Numbered from the stretch's first letter, positions 1 through 9,404 are shown. The stretch is DNA of 64,000 nucleotides from Luteolibacter sp. LG18 (GCF_036322585.1 NZ_AP024600.1:4030001-4094000); one strand, 5' to 3'. The notes: a model not told the origin generated them from the sequence alone. Translations and numbers: made by a program.

Positions 1-981
1 CTTCCCGGAGACGAAGCCCCAGCAGTAGGCACCGACATCCTCCTTCTTCAGCACACCGAGGTTCGGATCGAAGGTGCTGCCTTCCGGGCGGGCCATGAAT
101 TCCGTGCAGAGCATCGGGCGGTTGTAGCGGCGGAGCTGGCCGATGAGTTTCGCGAGGTGATCGGGCTTGCCGTAGCAGTGGAACGAGATGACGTCGCTCT
201 GCTCCAACTGGATGCGCTGGATGAGATACATCTTGTTGGGGTCGCTCCAGTCGCCGAGCCAGATGCCGGAGGTCAGCGGCTGGGTCGGATTGCCCTCGCG
301 GGCCCATGCGAAGACCTGGGGCAGCAGCTTCTCCACATATTGCGACTTGATCTTCTGGTCCGGTTCCAGGCCGGGGCGCTTCGATTTGCCGCCGTCGTTG
401 TTGTCCGGTTCGTTCCAGACGTCCCAGCCGTGGATGCGGCGGTCGTTGGCGAACTGCTTCACCACGCCGGTGACATACTCGTGAAGGCGCGGGATCTGGC
501 TCTCATCCATCAGCGCGTCGATGCCCGGGCTCTGGACCCAGCCGGAATTGTGGCGGTGGGGCAGCGGCTCGGGCTGCTTGCCGAGCTTCGGCTTCGGATA
601 CCAGCAACTGTCGAAGAGCACGAACAGCACGCCAATGTGGTGCTTTTCCGCGAGGCCGAGGAAGGTATCGATGCGCTTCGAGAAGCCCTTGCTGTCCTGC
701 TGCCACAACAGGTCGTGGAGGAACACGCGCACGCTGGTGAACCCGAGCGATTCGGCGAGGCCCAGTTCACGGTCGATGGTAGCGGTGTCGAAGGTATCGG
801 CCTGCCACATCTCGAGCTGGTTGATCGCCGTGCTCGGGATGAAGTTGCAGCCGACGAACCAGCCGGACTTCTCGTGCCAGGCCTTGGCCTGCTCCGGGGT
901 CCATTGCTTCGCGGCTTCCGCATGCACGGCGGAGGAGCCGAGCGCGCATGCCACAAAAAGGTGAAGGAGGTTTTTCAACAT
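1..981 (-). CDS. Secreted cellulase-type glycoside hydrolase (3' end beyond window)
   Basis: The reading frame is open from an ATG at 981 to the window edge, giving 327 residues with no stop. The N-terminus is a Sec signal peptide (MLKNLLHLFVACALGSSAVHA). The rest looks like a clan GH-A TIM barrel: a WNEPD motif fits the acid/base glutamate, and CTEFMAR near the cut end fits the nucleophile glutamate after a beta strand. Such proteins are often labelled 1,4-beta-xylanase or cellulase family, with no certain substrate. The protein probably acts on plant or algal polysaccharide outside the cytoplasm. It lies 37 nt downstream of the secreted aldose 1-epimerase on the same strand, so the two may be co-transcribed. 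The family is moderately sure; the substrate is unknown. Confidence 0.75.
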   Translation of the reverse strand, partial: MLKNLLHLFVACALGSSAVHAEAAKQWTPEQAKAWHEKSGWFVGCNFIPSTAINQLEMWQADTFDTATIDRELGLAESLGFTSVRVFLHDLLWQQDSKGFSKRIDTFLGLAEKHHIGVLFVLFDSCWYPKPKLGKQPEPLPHRHNSGWVQSPGIDALMDESQIPRLHEYVTGVVKQFANDRRIHGWDVWNEPDNNDGGKSKRPGLEPDQKIKSQYVEKLLPQVFAWAREGNPTQPLTSGIWLGDWSDPNKMYLIQRIQLEQSDVISFHCYGKPDHLAKLIGQLRRYNRPMLCTEFMARPEGSTFDPNLGVLKKEDVGAYCWGFVSGK

Positions 982-1018
982 GGTGAATGCGATGGCGTGT
1001 TTGTCATACGTCCGTGGA

Positions 1019-2182
1019 TCACGGCTTTCCACCCTTCAGGCTGAACCGATAGACGGTCGTGCTTTTCATCGTCTTGCCCGGCTTGAGGATGATGCTGGGG
1101 AAGGACGGCTGGTTCGGGGAATCCGGGTAGTGCTGGGTTTCGAAGACGAGGGCGTTGCGGTAGTTGTAGGGCTTGCCGCTCTTGCCGGTGAGTTTGCCAT
1201 CGAGGAAATTGCCGCAGTAGAACTGGAGGCCCGGCTCGGTGGTGAGGATCTCCATGGTGCGTCCGGTGGTGGGCTCGTGGATGGTGGCGGCGAGCGCGAG
1301 CTTGCCGCCCTGGTTGTCGAGCACCCAGTTGTGGTCGTAGCCGCCGCCGAACTTGAGCTGCTCGTTGTCCGCGTTGACGCGCTCGCCGACCTTGTGCGGG
1401 GTGGTGAAATCGAGCGGCGTGCCCTTCACATCCTGGAGCTTGCCGGTCGGAATGAGGCCCGCGTCCACCGGAGTGAACTTCGCGGCCTTGAAGGTGAGCT
1501 CGTGGTCGAGGATGTCGCCGTTGCCCTCGCCCTTCAGGTTGAAATAGCTGTGCTGGGTGACGTTGACCGGCGTCGCCTTGTCGGTGGTGGCGCTGTAGTC
1601 GATCTTCCACTCGTTGTCATCGGTGAGCCAGTAGGTGACGGTGAGATCGAGCGTGCCGGGGTAGCCTTCCTCTCCGTCCTTGCTGACGTAGTGGAACTTT
1701 ACTCCCTGGACGCCATCCTTCTCGATGCCTTCGCCTTGCCACACGACCTTGTCGAAGCCTTTCAGGCCACCGTGCAGCGAGCACTTGATACCGCCCGGGT
1801 CGTTGTTGAGGGCGAGCGTGTAGGTCTTGCCGTCGAGGGTGAACTTGCCATTGGCGATGCGGTTGCCCACGCGGCCGACCACGGCGCCGAAGTACGGCGT
1901 GTCCTTGATGTATTCCTCGAGCGTCTTGTAGCCCAGCACCACGTCGGCGGTCTTGCCATCGCGGTCCGGGGTTTCGAGGCTCTGGACGATCGCGCCATAG
2001 GTCATGGCGCGGAGCTTCATGCCCTTGCGGTTGGTCAGGGTGAAGATCTCCACCGTCTTGCCATCGGCGGTGCCGAAGGGCTCGCCTTTGGGAGCGGCGG
2101 CGGAGGAGGGGAGGGCGAACGCGGCGGCGATCGCGAGAATGGCCAGCCGGGTGGCCGGGGCCGGATTGGGTTTTCGGGTCAT
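1019..2182 (-). CDS. galM: Secreted aldose 1-epimerase (galactose mutarotase)
   Basis: The product is 387 residues and interconverts alpha and beta anomers of aldohexoses. A Sec signal peptide covers about residues 1-30, so this copy works outside the cytoplasm. Family motifs are present: the SLHGG segment (His137), TQHSYFNL with the catalytic His211, GGYDHNW near 283, and FETQ with the catalytic base Glu348. The length fits a mutarotase (about 340) plus leader. It lies just upstream of the glycoside hydrolase at 981, so it may process sugars released by that enzyme. The 111-nt upstream gap carries a relic of another galM 3' end. Confidence 0.92.
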   Translation of the reverse strand: MTRKPNPAPATRLAILAIAAAFALPSSAAAPKGEPFGTADGKTVEIFTLTNRKGMKLRAMTYGAIVQSLETPDRDGKTADVVLGYKTLEEYIKDTPYFGAVVGRVGNRIANGKFTLDGKTYTLALNNDPGGIKCSLHGGLKGFDKVVWQGEGIEKDGVQGVKFHYVSKDGEEGYPGTLDLTVTYWLTDDNEWKIDYSATTDKATPVNVTQHSYFNLKGEGNGDILDHELTFKAAKFTPVDAGLIPTGKLQDVKGTPLDFTTPHKVGERVNADNEQLKFGGGYDHNWVLDNQGGKLALAATIHEPTTGRTMEILTTEPGLQFYCGNFLDGKLTGKSGKPYNYRNALVFETQHYPDSPNQPSFPSIILKPGKTMKSTTVYRFSLKGGKP

Positions 2183-2236
2183 GACGGAAGGATGGACGAC
2201 TGGGTCGTCTATCCCTCCTAGACCCGGCGGGCGGGA

Positions 2237-2278
2237 TTTTCCACCGTCCGAGCCGAACCGATAGGTGATCGTGCTTTT
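2237..2278 (-). pseudogene. Relic of the 3' end of a second galM copy
   Basis: Read on the minus strand, these 42 nt match the last codons of the neighbouring galM (1025-1066) at 33 of 42 positions without gaps. Translated, both give KST.(T/V)YRF followed by GGK. It starts a few bases after the stop of the dehydrogenase gene and has no upstream coding partner. The likeliest reading is the scar of a tandem epimerase duplication whose body was lost. Chance similarity is unlikely but cannot be excluded by eye. Confidence 0.55.
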
Positions 2279-2293
2279 GCCCGAAGGCTCCGA

Positions 2294-3247
2294 TCACACG
2301 ATGTGGTGGATCGGACGGCCGTCCAGGAACGCCCGGATGTCCGCGATGACCCCGGCGAGAAGTCGCTGACGGGCCTCTTGGCTGGTCCACGCGGTGTGCG
2401 GGGTGATCAGCAGGTTTGGGATGTCGGTGGCGAGCAGCGGGTGGTTCTTCGGCGGCGGTTCCACGCTGAGCACGTCGAGGGCCGCGCCGCCGATTTCGCC
2501 GTGGCGCAGGGCATCGGCCAGCGCGTGATCGTCGATGAGAGGGCCGCGGCCGGTATTGATGAGAAGGGAGTCCGGCTTCATCAGCGCCAGGCTGACGCGG
2601 TTGATGAAGCGCTCGGTCTGAGGGGTGAGCGGACAGTGCAACGAGATCACGTCGCAGGTGGAGAAGAAGGCGTCTCCGGCGACACGCGGCACGGCGGCAT
2701 CCGGTGCGGATTCATTCCGCGCGTAGGCGACCACCTTCATGCCGAAGGCGGTGCCGATCCGGGCCACCGCTTGGCCGATGGAGCCGAAGCCGACAATGCC
2801 GAGTGTTTTTCCCGCGAGTTCGGTCACCGGGTGATCGAGACGGGTGAAGATCGGGGAAGCGGGCCAATCCTGGGCGATGGATGCCGAGTAACGGTCCACC
2901 GCGGTGACGAGATTCAGCAGCAGCGCGAAGGTGTGCTGGGCGACTCCCTCGGTCGAATAGCCGGCGACATTGCACACCGTGACGCCGCGGTCCTTGCAGG
3001 CTTCCAGGTCGATCTGGTTGACCCCGGTGGCGGCGGACACCACGAGGCGGACCTTGGTGGCGTTTGCCAGCGCGTCGCGGGTGACGAGCGCCTTGTTGGT
3101 GATCACGATGTCGGCATCCGCGATGCGCTCTCCCACCTTGTCCGGTGGCGTCACCTGATGGAGAGTCAGGGAGCCGAAGGCGCGCAGCGGGGTGAAATCC
3201 AGGTCCGCGCGGTCGATCGTGGAGGCATCGAGGAAAACGACTTTCAT
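2294..3247 (-). CDS. D-2-hydroxyacid dehydrogenase (glycerate dehydrogenase type)
   Basis: The 317-residue cytoplasmic enzyme belongs to the NAD-dependent D-isomer 2-hydroxyacid dehydrogenases. The Rossmann motif is GFGSIG at 153-158. The catalytic triad is visible: Arg234 in NTGRGPLID, Glu263 in SVEPP and His284 in ITPHTAW. It most resembles the glycerate/hydroxypyruvate reductase branch, reducing hydroxypyruvate or glyoxylate with NAD(P)H, but phosphonate or lactate substrates are possible. It has no membrane segment. It lies upstream of galM on the same strand, 111 nt apart. Confidence 0.88.
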   Translation of the reverse strand: MKVVFLDASTIDRADLDFTPLRAFGSLTLHQVTPPDKVGERIADADIVITNKALVTRDALANATKVRLVVSAATGVNQIDLEACKDRGVTVCNVAGYSTEGVAQHTFALLLNLVTAVDRYSASIAQDWPASPIFTRLDHPVTELAGKTLGIVGFGSIGQAVARIGTAFGMKVVAYARNESAPDAAVPRVAGDAFFSTCDVISLHCPLTPQTERFINRVSLALMKPDSLLINTGRGPLIDDHALADALRHGEIGGAALDVLSVEPPPKNHPLLATDIPNLLITPHTAWTSQEARQRLLAGVIADIRAFLDGRPIHHIV

Positions 3248-3306
3248 GGAAGCAGGAGCAAGTCCGGCGATTCAACATCGGATGCCCCGGTCTTGCCAGC
3301 AGCTTC

Positions 3307-3993
3307 TTACCCCGCGTGGGCGCGGAACCGGTAACCCACGCCGCGCACGGTCTCGATGATCACGGGCTGGGACGGCTCCGCCTCGACCTTTTTCCGCAGC
3401 ATCAGGATGTGCTGGTCCAGTGTCCGGGAGTCCGGATAGTACTCCAGCCCCCAGCAGGCATCGAGGAAGGCGTCCCGGGAAACCGCCTGGCCCTCGTGGC
3501 GGTGGAGAAGCTCCAGCATCGAAACCTCGCGTGGGGTGAGATCGATCGTGGTGCCGCGGCGTTCGGCGAGGAGGGCTTTCGGCTGAACCGTCAGGTCCCC
3601 CATGCGAAAGCTCCGCTCCTGTGGCGACGCCGGATGCGCGCGGCGGAGGGCGGCGCGGACACGGGCGATGACCTCGGCCCGGGTGAAGGGCTTGCGGATG
3701 AAATCGTCGGCTCCCAATCCTAGGCCCACGACGATGTCCGCCTCCTCGTTCTTCGCGGAGAGGAACAGGATGGGAACGGTGGTGTCGCTGGTGCGGACGC
3801 GCCGACAGACCTCGAAGCCATCGATCTCCGGCATCATGATGTCCAGGCACAGCAGGTCCGGTTGATGGCGCGTCCACAGATCGAGCGCCAGCCGGCCGTT
3901 GGGGGCGGTGAGCGTTTCGAATCCCTCCGCCTGCAGGCAGGTGGCGAGGGCTTCCAGGGTCAGGGGATCGTCTTCTGCCAGCAGGATGGTCAT
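3307..3993 (-). CDS. OmpR-family response regulator
   Basis: The ATG at 3993 starts MTILLAEDDP and overlaps the kinase stop codon as ATGA, which indicates translational coupling. The 228-residue product has a receiver domain (acidic pair at 8-9, phospho-acceptor Asp51 in CLDIMMP, Lys101 in RKPF). A winged-helix DNA-binding domain follows, ending in the typical ETVRGVGYRF motif. An in-frame upstream ATG at 4050 would add 19 residues without family similarity and would sit inside the kinase gene. It is the output partner of the kinase next to it; target genes are not visible. Confidence 0.93.
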   Translation of the reverse strand: MTILLAEDDPLTLEALATCLQAEGFETLTAPNGRLALDLWTRHQPDLLCLDIMMPEIDGFEVCRRVRTSDTTVPILFLSAKNEEADIVVGLGLGADDFIRKPFTRAEVIARVRAALRRAHPASPQERSFRMGDLTVQPKALLAERRGTTIDLTPREVSMLELLHRHEGQAVSRDAFLDACWGLEYYPDSRTLDQHILMLRKKVEAEPSQPVIIETVRGVGYRFRAHAG

Positions 3994-5564
3994 GCCGCGG
4001 AGGGGGTGGGGTTCACGATGGAAAAGCGCTGTGCGAGCGGGAGGCGGCATTCGAAGACCGCACCTTCCTCCGAGGGGATCAGGATCAGATCGCCGCCCAT
4101 GCGGGTGGCGAGATCACGGGCGATGGACAGGCCGAGACCGGTGCCGCTGGAGCCCTCGTTGACGTCCTCTTTCACGCGCTCGAAGGCCTCGAAGATGCGT
4201 GCCCGGTGTTTGACGGGAATGCCCGGTCCGTGATCGGACACGCGGATCTTTACCTGGCTGCCTTCGATGCGGCTGTCCAATCCCAGCCAGCCGCCGGTGG
4301 CCGCGTATTTTTCAACGTTCGAGATGAGATTGCCCACGATCTGCGCGAGCGCGTCCCGATCGAGGGTGCCGGTTTCACCCGCGCCACGCTGCCATTCGAC
4401 GCGGATGCCGCGGCGGTCGAGCGAGGGTTGGAATTGCGCGAGCATGCCGGAGATCACATCGTCCGGGACACAGGGGCTCGGCTTGAGATCGAGGGTCTTG
4501 CGTTCGCTGCGGGAGAACGTCAGCACGTTCGAGACGAGGCGGGCAAGGCGCTGGACTTCTTCGCCGACGAGCTTGAGGCGGTCCTCCGCCTGCTTCGGCC
4601 GCGTGTGGATGGCCTCGGTGGCGAGATCGAGATTGAGGAGGATGTTCGTCAGCGGCGAGCCGAGTTCGTGCGAGACACGGTTGACGAAGGAGACGCGTTC
4701 CTCGGAGAGGCGGAGCGCGCGGTTCTGCTGCACGCAGAGGAAGATGCCGAGTATGGCGAGGATGCCCGCGGTGGCGATGGCGGACGCCACGGTGGTGGCA
4801 TCGTGGGTGAGCACGACGTGCTGCTTGTCCCAGGACTGGATCTGCCATTCTCCGAGACGGTTGCGATAGGGGATCACCAGGGCGGCCGGTCCGCGGTCGG
4901 TGGTATTGGGTGGGCCGGTGAGTTCATGGTGATCGGGACCGGTCACCGAGACGAACTCGCTGGAGTCACGCAGCGGCGAGAAGGGTACCTTCATCCATTC
5001 GGAAAGGTGGCGGTTGAGGCGATCGTGGATTTCAGTGAAATCGATCACCATGGCGATCAAGTGATCCGGCTGGGTGCGCTGCCAGTAGATCCGATGGATG
5101 ACGTCCGGGGCGGTGATCCAGCCCCACCGGTCGCCGTTCTCCAGGGTGCCGAGGTCCTTGGGCAGGATCACGGCTTGCTCCGGATTGAAGGGGCGCTTGC
5201 CGCCTTCCATCAAGACTTCGGGAAGTTTCTCGTCTTTTCGGAGGGAGGTGCCTGCGATCTGGACAGGTGTCTTTTTGTCTTCGAAAACATGACACTGGCG
5301 GATGGCCGCCACTTCCTGGATTCGCTTGGAGAGCGCATCCGGGGAATCCACGAAACTGCGTGCGGCCACGGTTTCCAAATTTCTGGCATAGAGTCGGTCG
5401 ATGCGGTTCAGCTCTTCCTGAAACGCCGCGGAGAAATCGAGCAGCCTCACCCGGTCGGCCGGGATACGGTGGATCACCTCACGGCGGGCCAGCCGCTCGC
5501 CACCCCAGATCACCAGGGCGGCGGCGGCCAGCATGGGCAGCAGGGTGATGGAAATCCCGCGCAT
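3990..5564 (-). CDS. Membrane sensor histidine kinase
   Basis: The product is 524 residues. A first membrane segment lies at about 5-20, a roughly 230-residue extracytoplasmic sensor region follows, and a second segment lies at about 258-277. The kinase core has His298 in the H box (VSHELGSPLTN), an N box (NLISNVEKY near 411-419), GPGIP near 445 and GTGLGLSI near 473. The ATG overlaps the preceding TGA by one base, and the stop overlaps the regulator start, so three genes form a coupled unit. The sensor region shows no domain I recognise. The signal may relate to the exported secretin-fold protein encoded just upstream (inference). Confidence 0.93.
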   Translation of the reverse strand: MRGISITLLPMLAAAALVIWGGERLARREVIHRIPADRVRLLDFSAAFQEELNRIDRLYARNLETVAARSFVDSPDALSKRIQEVAAIRQCHVFEDKKTPVQIAGTSLRKDEKLPEVLMEGGKRPFNPEQAVILPKDLGTLENGDRWGWITAPDVIHRIYWQRTQPDHLIAMVIDFTEIHDRLNRHLSEWMKVPFSPLRDSSEFVSVTGPDHHELTGPPNTTDRGPAALVIPYRNRLGEWQIQSWDKQHVVLTHDATTVASAIATAGILAILGIFLCVQQNRALRLSEERVSFVNRVSHELGSPLTNILLNLDLATEAIHTRPKQAEDRLKLVGEEVQRLARLVSNVLTFSRSERKTLDLKPSPCVPDDVISGMLAQFQPSLDRRGIRVEWQRGAGETGTLDRDALAQIVGNLISNVEKYAATGGWLGLDSRIEGSQVKIRVSDHGPGIPVKHRARIFEAFERVKEDVNEGSSGTGLGLSIARDLATRMGGDLILIPSEEGAVFECRLPLAQRFSIVNPTPSAA

Positions 5565-6409
5565 CAGGGTTTGGCGATATTTGCCGTCACGAAAGCAAAC
5601 CAGATCCGGTTGGCCGAGTCAGCATCCACTTTCGAGACCGGCGGACGATTGACGGTGCCGAGCAGGAAGGGTTTGCCGATTTCGAGGGTGGCCGAGGTAT
5701 TGACCCGCTGGCTTTCGAAGATCGGCATTTCGCAGCGGGAAAGGCCTTGGCCGGAAGAGCTGTCTCCGGTCCGTGTGACCCGGTCGGGCACGATCCGCAG
5801 ATCGATGGTGTGGTTGTCTTCACCCAAGGTGGGTTCGATCTCCAGCGTGTCGCCCACATTGCGCGTTTCGAACGAGGTGGGGGTGGACGGGGTGGCCAGC
5901 CCGGCGAGCTCGGAAATGGAGGGGGCATCAATCAGGGCGGCCGCATTCGGCATTTGGACCGGCTGCTTGGCGGTGGTGCCGTCGGCATTTTTGACGTCCG
6001 GGCCCTTCCGTGCGATGAAGCTGGCTCCCAGGGCTTCCGGCAGGTTCGGGGGCTCGAATTCGGTGGGGTAGATCTGCTCGGAGATGCTTTCCGCGGTCGC
6101 CTTCTGGCCACTCTTGGTTCTCAGCAGCACGAGTGCTTCCTGCTTGGCTTCCTTCTTGGCGACCATCGCAACGAGTTTCGCATAAAGCTCGTTGTCGCGG
6201 GGATTCTCGCGGGTAAGGGTTGCGGCCTCCGCGATGCTCAACGAAAACGTTTCATAGCGGATGGCCAGATTGGGGTTGGGATTGCCGGTTGCCGCGGAGG
6301 AACTCTCCTGTTCTCCGTTCTTGAGTGGATCCGTCTGGGGGCTTTGACCGTGAACGGCGGCGCACGTGAGCAGCGCGGCGAGGCCGGTGGTGATGAGTTT
6401 GTTCTTCAT
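5564..6409 (-). CDS. Exported secretin-fold-like protein
   Basis: The chosen start (6409) begins MKNKLITTGLAALLTCAAVHG, a clear signal peptide; an earlier ATG at 6457 would hide it. The 281-residue product has a low-complexity linker and helical region. The C-terminal half resembles the core of GspD/PilQ secretins: NVGDTLEIEP, then IDLRIVPD, then TSATLEIGKPFLLGTV, and a final strand. The N-domains and the length (usually 500-800) of a real outer-membrane secretin are missing. It may be a degenerate or accessory secretin-domain protein. It is the first gene of the coupled kinase/regulator operon, which is unusual. Confidence 0.7.
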   Translation of the reverse strand: MKNKLITTGLAALLTCAAVHGQSPQTDPLKNGEQESSSAATGNPNPNLAIRYETFSLSIAEAATLTRENPRDNELYAKLVAMVAKKEAKQEALVLLRTKSGQKATAESISEQIYPTEFEPPNLPEALGASFIARKGPDVKNADGTTAKQPVQMPNAAALIDAPSISELAGLATPSTPTSFETRNVGDTLEIEPTLGEDNHTIDLRIVPDRVTRTGDSSSGQGLSRCEMPIFESQRVNTSATLEIGKPFLLGTVNRPPVSKVDADSANRIWFAFVTANIAKP

Positions 6410-6485
6410 GACCCCCGCATCATGCCATCCGGCCGGGGGGGCTTTGGTCAAATCCATGTCAAAAGAACCGGCGTGCCCGGGTTTT

Positions 6486-9404
6486 TCAGTTCTCCCGGAT
6501 GATCACGCGGAAGAAATGGCGGTCACCGGGATCGATGGGGCCGCTGAGAGTGGCGGTGCCGGCCTTGGTGGGCAGGCCGCCGTTGCCGGGGATATTCCAA
6601 GGGTGCCACGTTTTCAAATCGGGCGAGGTTTGAATCTGGAACGAACGGTTCGAGGGCAGATCGAAACTCAGCGCGGCCTGGTTGCCTGTGATCTTCAGGG
6701 TGGGCGCGGGCTGGGCGTTGGGGTGCGTTGGAGAGGTGCCGGTGAGATACTCGTCCCGGTTGCTTTGTCCATCGCTGTCCGGATCGGCGGTCGCTTCGCC
6801 GCGTGCGGAAGTGGCGGACCCGAAGCTCGCGAGGCGCCAACTCGCGTAGTTCTGTCGGCTGGGGAGATCCTGGTTGATCCATTCGCTGACCAGATCGATG
6901 GAGGCCTGGTTCAGCTCGCTGGTGGCGAGGGGAGGCATGCGGCTGAATCCATCGGTGGCGAGGAGGTGCTTGAAGAGCACGGAGCGCCCGGTGTCGCCGG
7001 GGACGATCAGGCGGTTCAGCGGATCGCTGCCGGGATTGAACGGCTGGCCGCCGATGAGTCCGGTTTCATCGAGAGTCAGGGACGCGCGCCCGTCCCAGTT
7101 CGCGGTGGGAATGGCGTTGTTACGATGGCAATAGGAGCAATTCACCGCGAGGTAGGAGCGGACCCGGCCCTCCAGCGGGAATTGGGTTTCGTCGGGCCTC
7201 AGGTGGCGCGGCAGCATGTTCGGGGACGGCAGCGTTTCGGTGAAGTAGCCGGCGTTGGCGAGCAGCGTGAGCTGGTTGCCGATGTGGTCGTGGATGGCTC
7301 CGTCCAGATTCAATTGGCGGGTATCGAACCCGAGCGCGAAGCCGCCGTTCACGCTGTGGCAGTTCATGCACTCCGAGCGGCCCGGGATATGCCAGCGTTG
7401 GACGATCGGGGTGCCGTTCTCGGTGATGTTCAGGTCGAAATCGACGCCTTCATCGGGAACGAGCGTGGCCTCGGTACCCGCGTCGTTCCAGCGGTAGCTC
7501 ACCCCGTAGATGCCGGTGCCGTTCCGGACCAGCACGCGGGTTTCCAGGCGCTTGCGTGTGGCCGCGTTTCCGCGGGCCATTTCCATCTCGAAATGCTTCA
7601 CCCAGAAGGTCCCGGCGGGAATGCTCCACGGATTGTCCTGGGACCAGCCGATGGTGGTGCCCTTCGGGATGGTGAACCAGCGCCGTTTCACCGCGTGATC
7701 GCTCCAGAAGGGAAGGTTCACGTCGTAGGGCAGCAGGCCGGGGGCCGGGGAAAGCGTGGCGAGATCGGCGAAGAGGCCGGTGGCGGAGAGGGTTTGGGGA
7801 AAGGTGCCGGTGCCGGTGGTCGCGGTCAGACGGTGGAGTCGGCCGGTGGCGAGGTTCGCGAGCAGCACGTCGCCATTCGAGGGATCGGTGCCGAAGGCGG
7901 AAAGCAGGTATTCACCGGCGATGCGCTTCACGATTGGCGGTTCTCCGCCATTGCGTTCAAGCGCCCAGATGCTGCCGGTGCTGTAATCGCCGAAGATGTA
8001 TTTCCCGTAGAGCGAGGAGACCTTCGTGCCGCGGTAGACGACTCCGCCGACGATCGCGCTCGCCGAGTTGTTGTGGGAATAGCTGTAAAGCGGAGGGATC
8101 GAGCTGAACCCCGCCGGGGCTTGGGCGATCTTGGGGCCATCGAGCGTGGCCTCGCGGAACGCCCAGCCGTAGTTGCCGCCCTTGGTGATGACATTGACCT
8201 CCTCCATCAGTGCGCCACCGACATCGCCGCACCAGATTTCACCGGTCACGCGGTCGATCGAAAATCGCCATGGGTTCCGCAGGCCGATCGCCCAAAACTC
8301 GGTGCGCACGGTGGAAAGGTCCGGGATACTGGCTCCGGCAAACATGCCGTCCCAGGTGCCACCCAGCGAGGTATGAACCCACGGGTTGTCCACCGGCACG
8401 GCGAAGCGGGCGGCCCCGTTGTCCAGCGGCAGCGCGGCGTGCGGGCTGGGAGCGAGGTTGCCGGGCTTCTTGTCGACGTCGATGCGCAGGATGCCGGAGA
8501 AGAACGAGCCGGTGATCTTCTGCGAGTTGTTGTAGAAATCGCCCTGGTTGCCCTCGTCACCGGCGGAGAAATAGAGATAGCCGTCGGCCCCGAAGTGGAG
8601 GCACCCACCATTGTGCTCGTTGGCGTGATCGAGCTGGTTGATGAGGATGAACTGGGACGCGGGATCGGCCACATTCGGATCGGTGGCCTTCGCGGTGAAG
8701 CGGGCGAGACGCTCGTAAAACACCTCACCGACTTTCACCGAATAGAAGATGTAGAAGTAACGGTTCGTGGCGTGCTTCGGGTGGAAGGCGAGGCCGAGAA
8801 GGCCCATCTCGTTGGTGGTCTCGATCTTCTCCCCGGGGGCCAGGGCCGCATTGAGGTCGAGGAATACCTTGCTGGTGGGGGCCCTCGCGGTGACGTCCGG
8901 GATCACCTTGATCACTCCGGCCTTTTCGCAGACGAAGAGGCGCTTCTTGTCCGCGGGTGGCGATGCCATGCACACCGGATTCTTGAAGACCAGAGAGCCG
9001 AAGGCATTGGTCAGGGAATAGGCGGTCGGGGGAGGCTCCACAGGCATGCCCAGCGCCGGATTTTCGATCCGCAGCCCGCCGCTCAGGGTGATCGTGACGT
9101 TCGCCTGGTAGGTGAGGGTACCGGAGCGCTTGACCGCATAGCGGAAGGTGTCCTTGGTCGGGGTGCCGGTGACGTGGGAGTAGAGGATCCGGCCCGAGGC
9201 ATCGACGGTGGCGGTCCCATAGGCGGGGGCATTGACGATCGAAACGGCGGCGGGCTTCCGGTAACCGGTGTCGTTGGCGAGCACCGGGATCAGCACTTTC
9301 TGGCCGTATTGAACCACGGCGGTGTCATCCACCGCCGCGGATTTCGCGAGGGGGGAGCAAAGCAGGCCGAAGAAACCGATTAGGATGGCACGGGCAAAAG
9401 GCAT
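6486..9404 (-). CDS. Exported glucose/sorbosone dehydrogenase fused to dihaem cytochrome c
   Basis: Start at 9404 (MPFARAILIG) places a signal peptide at the N-terminus; 972 residues. Domains in order: signal to about 25; a cadherin-like Big_9-type domain with VLANDTGY (about 30-110); a PQQ-type glucose/sorbosone dehydrogenase beta-propeller (about 130-540); and a region like the SO2930/HNE_0200 dihaem proteins with CMNCH at 679 and CSYCH at 756. The end has a DPDSDGQSN calcium-type repeat and a TSPDLKTW motif. It probably oxidises a sugar or alcohol in the periplasm and passes electrons through its own haems. It is the downstream copy of a tandem pair, 85 nt from its paralogue. Confidence 0.85.
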   Translation of the reverse strand: MPFARAILIGFFGLLCSPLAKSAAVDDTAVVQYGQKVLIPVLANDTGYRKPAAVSIVNAPAYGTATVDASGRILYSHVTGTPTKDTFRYAVKRSGTLTYQANVTITLSGGLRIENPALGMPVEPPPTAYSLTNAFGSLVFKNPVCMASPPADKKRLFVCEKAGVIKVIPDVTARAPTSKVFLDLNAALAPGEKIETTNEMGLLGLAFHPKHATNRYFYIFYSVKVGEVFYERLARFTAKATDPNVADPASQFILINQLDHANEHNGGCLHFGADGYLYFSAGDEGNQGDFYNNSQKITGSFFSGILRIDVDKKPGNLAPSPHAALPLDNGAARFAVPVDNPWVHTSLGGTWDGMFAGASIPDLSTVRTEFWAIGLRNPWRFSIDRVTGEIWCGDVGGALMEEVNVITKGGNYGWAFREATLDGPKIAQAPAGFSSIPPLYSYSHNNSASAIVGGVVYRGTKVSSLYGKYIFGDYSTGSIWALERNGGEPPIVKRIAGEYLLSAFGTDPSNGDVLLANLATGRLHRLTATTGTGTFPQTLSATGLFADLATLSPAPGLLPYDVNLPFWSDHAVKRRWFTIPKGTTIGWSQDNPWSIPAGTFWVKHFEMEMARGNAATRKRLETRVLVRNGTGIYGVSYRWNDAGTEATLVPDEGVDFDLNITENGTPIVQRWHIPGRSECMNCHSVNGGFALGFDTRQLNLDGAIHDHIGNQLTLLANAGYFTETLPSPNMLPRHLRPDETQFPLEGRVRSYLAVNCSYCHRNNAIPTANWDGRASLTLDETGLIGGQPFNPGSDPLNRLIVPGDTGRSVLFKHLLATDGFSRMPPLATSELNQASIDLVSEWINQDLPSRQNYASWRLASFGSATSARGEATADPDSDGQSNRDEYLTGTSPTHPNAQPAPTLKITGNQAALSFDLPSNRSFQIQTSPDLKTWHPWNIPGNGGLPTKAGTATLSGPIDPGDRHFFRVIIREN

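Noticed and set aside
4206..6071. A 621-codon open frame on the plus strand
   Set aside because: It is antisense to the kinase and secretin-like genes; its sequence is Arg/Ala-rich without motifs.
6366..9383. A 1005-codon open frame on the plus strand
   Set aside because: It runs antisense to the dehydrogenase-cytochrome gene, has no domain, and arises from GC-rich codon bias.
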